A stretch of 63,568 nt of DNA, from positions 1 to 63,568 of the forward strand of contig CAYGZL010000086.1 of the NCBI GenBank assembly GCA_964354345.1, given 5' to 3'. Origin of the DNA: CAYGZL01 sp964354345 (lineage in GTDB: Bacteria; Chloroflexota; Anaerolineae; Anaerolineales; UBA4823). The position numbers and the translations under genes were made by a program. Shown in pieces: positions 63,396 through 63,568 of this stretch (position 1 is its first letter; the number at the start of each line of letters is the position of its first letter). The notes below the pieces were generated by a model that worked only from the letters and a program-made list of their open reading frames with translations, was not told where the DNA came from and did no database searches.

Positions 63396-63568
63396 CTAAG
63401 GTGGAAACTGCCCGGTGCGTCGATCCGCTTTGATGACCAGTGCGTCGTCCATGCCCTTGCCATAGCTGTGCGTGTTTCCGACCAGGTAGGCAAAGCTGCC
63501 ATCGATCGCCAATCCATGCACCGCGTCTTTCAATCGTCCGCCCCAGGTCTGCTGCCAGTTCAAATCCC
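63396..63568 (-). CDS. Beta-propeller/SBBP-repeat-type protein (C-terminal fragment)
   Basis: Minus-strand frame open from the window edge to a TAG at 63396-63398. It reads WQQTWGGRLKDAVHGLAIDG followed by FAYLVGNTHSYGKGMDDALV, matching the WxxTWGG...DxxxxxAxDGxxYxVGxTxSxGxGxxDAxxxK blade pattern of SBBP-like repeats. Such proteins are usually exported. The rest lies outside the window. Confidence 0.65.
   Translation of the reverse strand, partial: DLNWQQTWGGRLKDAVHGLAIDGSFAYLVGNTHSYGKGMDDALVIKADRRTGQFPP

Overview
The window reads as a chromosomal piece of a Chloroflexota bacterium, most likely class Anaerolineae. The case rests on several traits seen together: two tandem DUF2298 ('Chlor_Arch_YYY') membrane proteins, Thr/Pro-rich linkers in exported proteins, a mevalonate kinase next to an archaeal-type isopentenyl phosphate kinase, a heptose-GDP gene set, and a peptidoglycan toolkit without LPS genes. 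Base composition is near balanced by eye. No phage, plasmid, CRISPR array, tRNA or rRNA was seen. Genes are dense and mostly on the minus strand, with many ATGA/TGATG-type start-stop overlaps.

Layout. 1-5887 (minus): a TPR protein, a LytR-CpsA-Psr protein, a SRAP protein translationally coupled to glycerate 2-kinase, glyoxylate/hydroxypyruvate reductase and the start of a hotdog thioesterase. 6087-10385: rpoC, closed off by hairpins on both sides and not next to rpoB. 10590-33259 (minus): one almost gap-free run reading lepA, a flippase-like protein, GT4, hddC, gmhA, hddA, a methyltransferase, a GT39-like enzyme, two YYY proteins, another GT-C-like protein, cmk, two acyltransferases and a large sensor kinase, ending at a terminator. 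This is the most interesting part: it looks like a surface-glycan assembly locus built on polyprenyl-phosphate-sugar-using GT-C enzymes. 33276-34097: tlyA. 34204-36888 (plus): a UbiA/DPPR-synthase-like prenyltransferase, mevalonate kinase and isopentenyl phosphate kinase, which could supply the lipid carrier and ribosyl donor for the same system.

36915-39560: a patch with gene decay (Hsp20 remnant, internally deleted alpha/beta hydrolase) among a DinB-like protein, a LiaF-like protein and an F420-type oxidoreductase. 39618-45497: two valyl-tRNA synthetases of different lineages in tandem, led by a T-box riboswitch with a near-consensus promoter. 45535-55021: MBL hydrolase, plsY, a membrane protein, lpdA, xylulokinase, an S41 protease lipoprotein, an L,D-transpeptidase and menA. 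55018-57561: an NMT1/SsuA-type ABC transporter. 57660-60751: rsmA, the SRP RNA gene with its own promoter, a UROD-fold protein and an MBL hydrolase. 60752-63568: a looser region with unrecognised reading-frame fragments, a DUF6629 membrane protein, a patatin lipase, a broken nucleotidyltransferase and the tail of a beta-propeller-type protein.

Functional themes: glycerate entry into glycolysis (reductase plus kinase); phospholipid synthesis (PlsY and two PlsC-like proteins); isoprenoid supply by an apparent alternative mevalonate route; menaquinone; wall building (LCP, L,D-transpeptidase); and surface glycosylation. Family calls come from motif recognition only; no database search was run.
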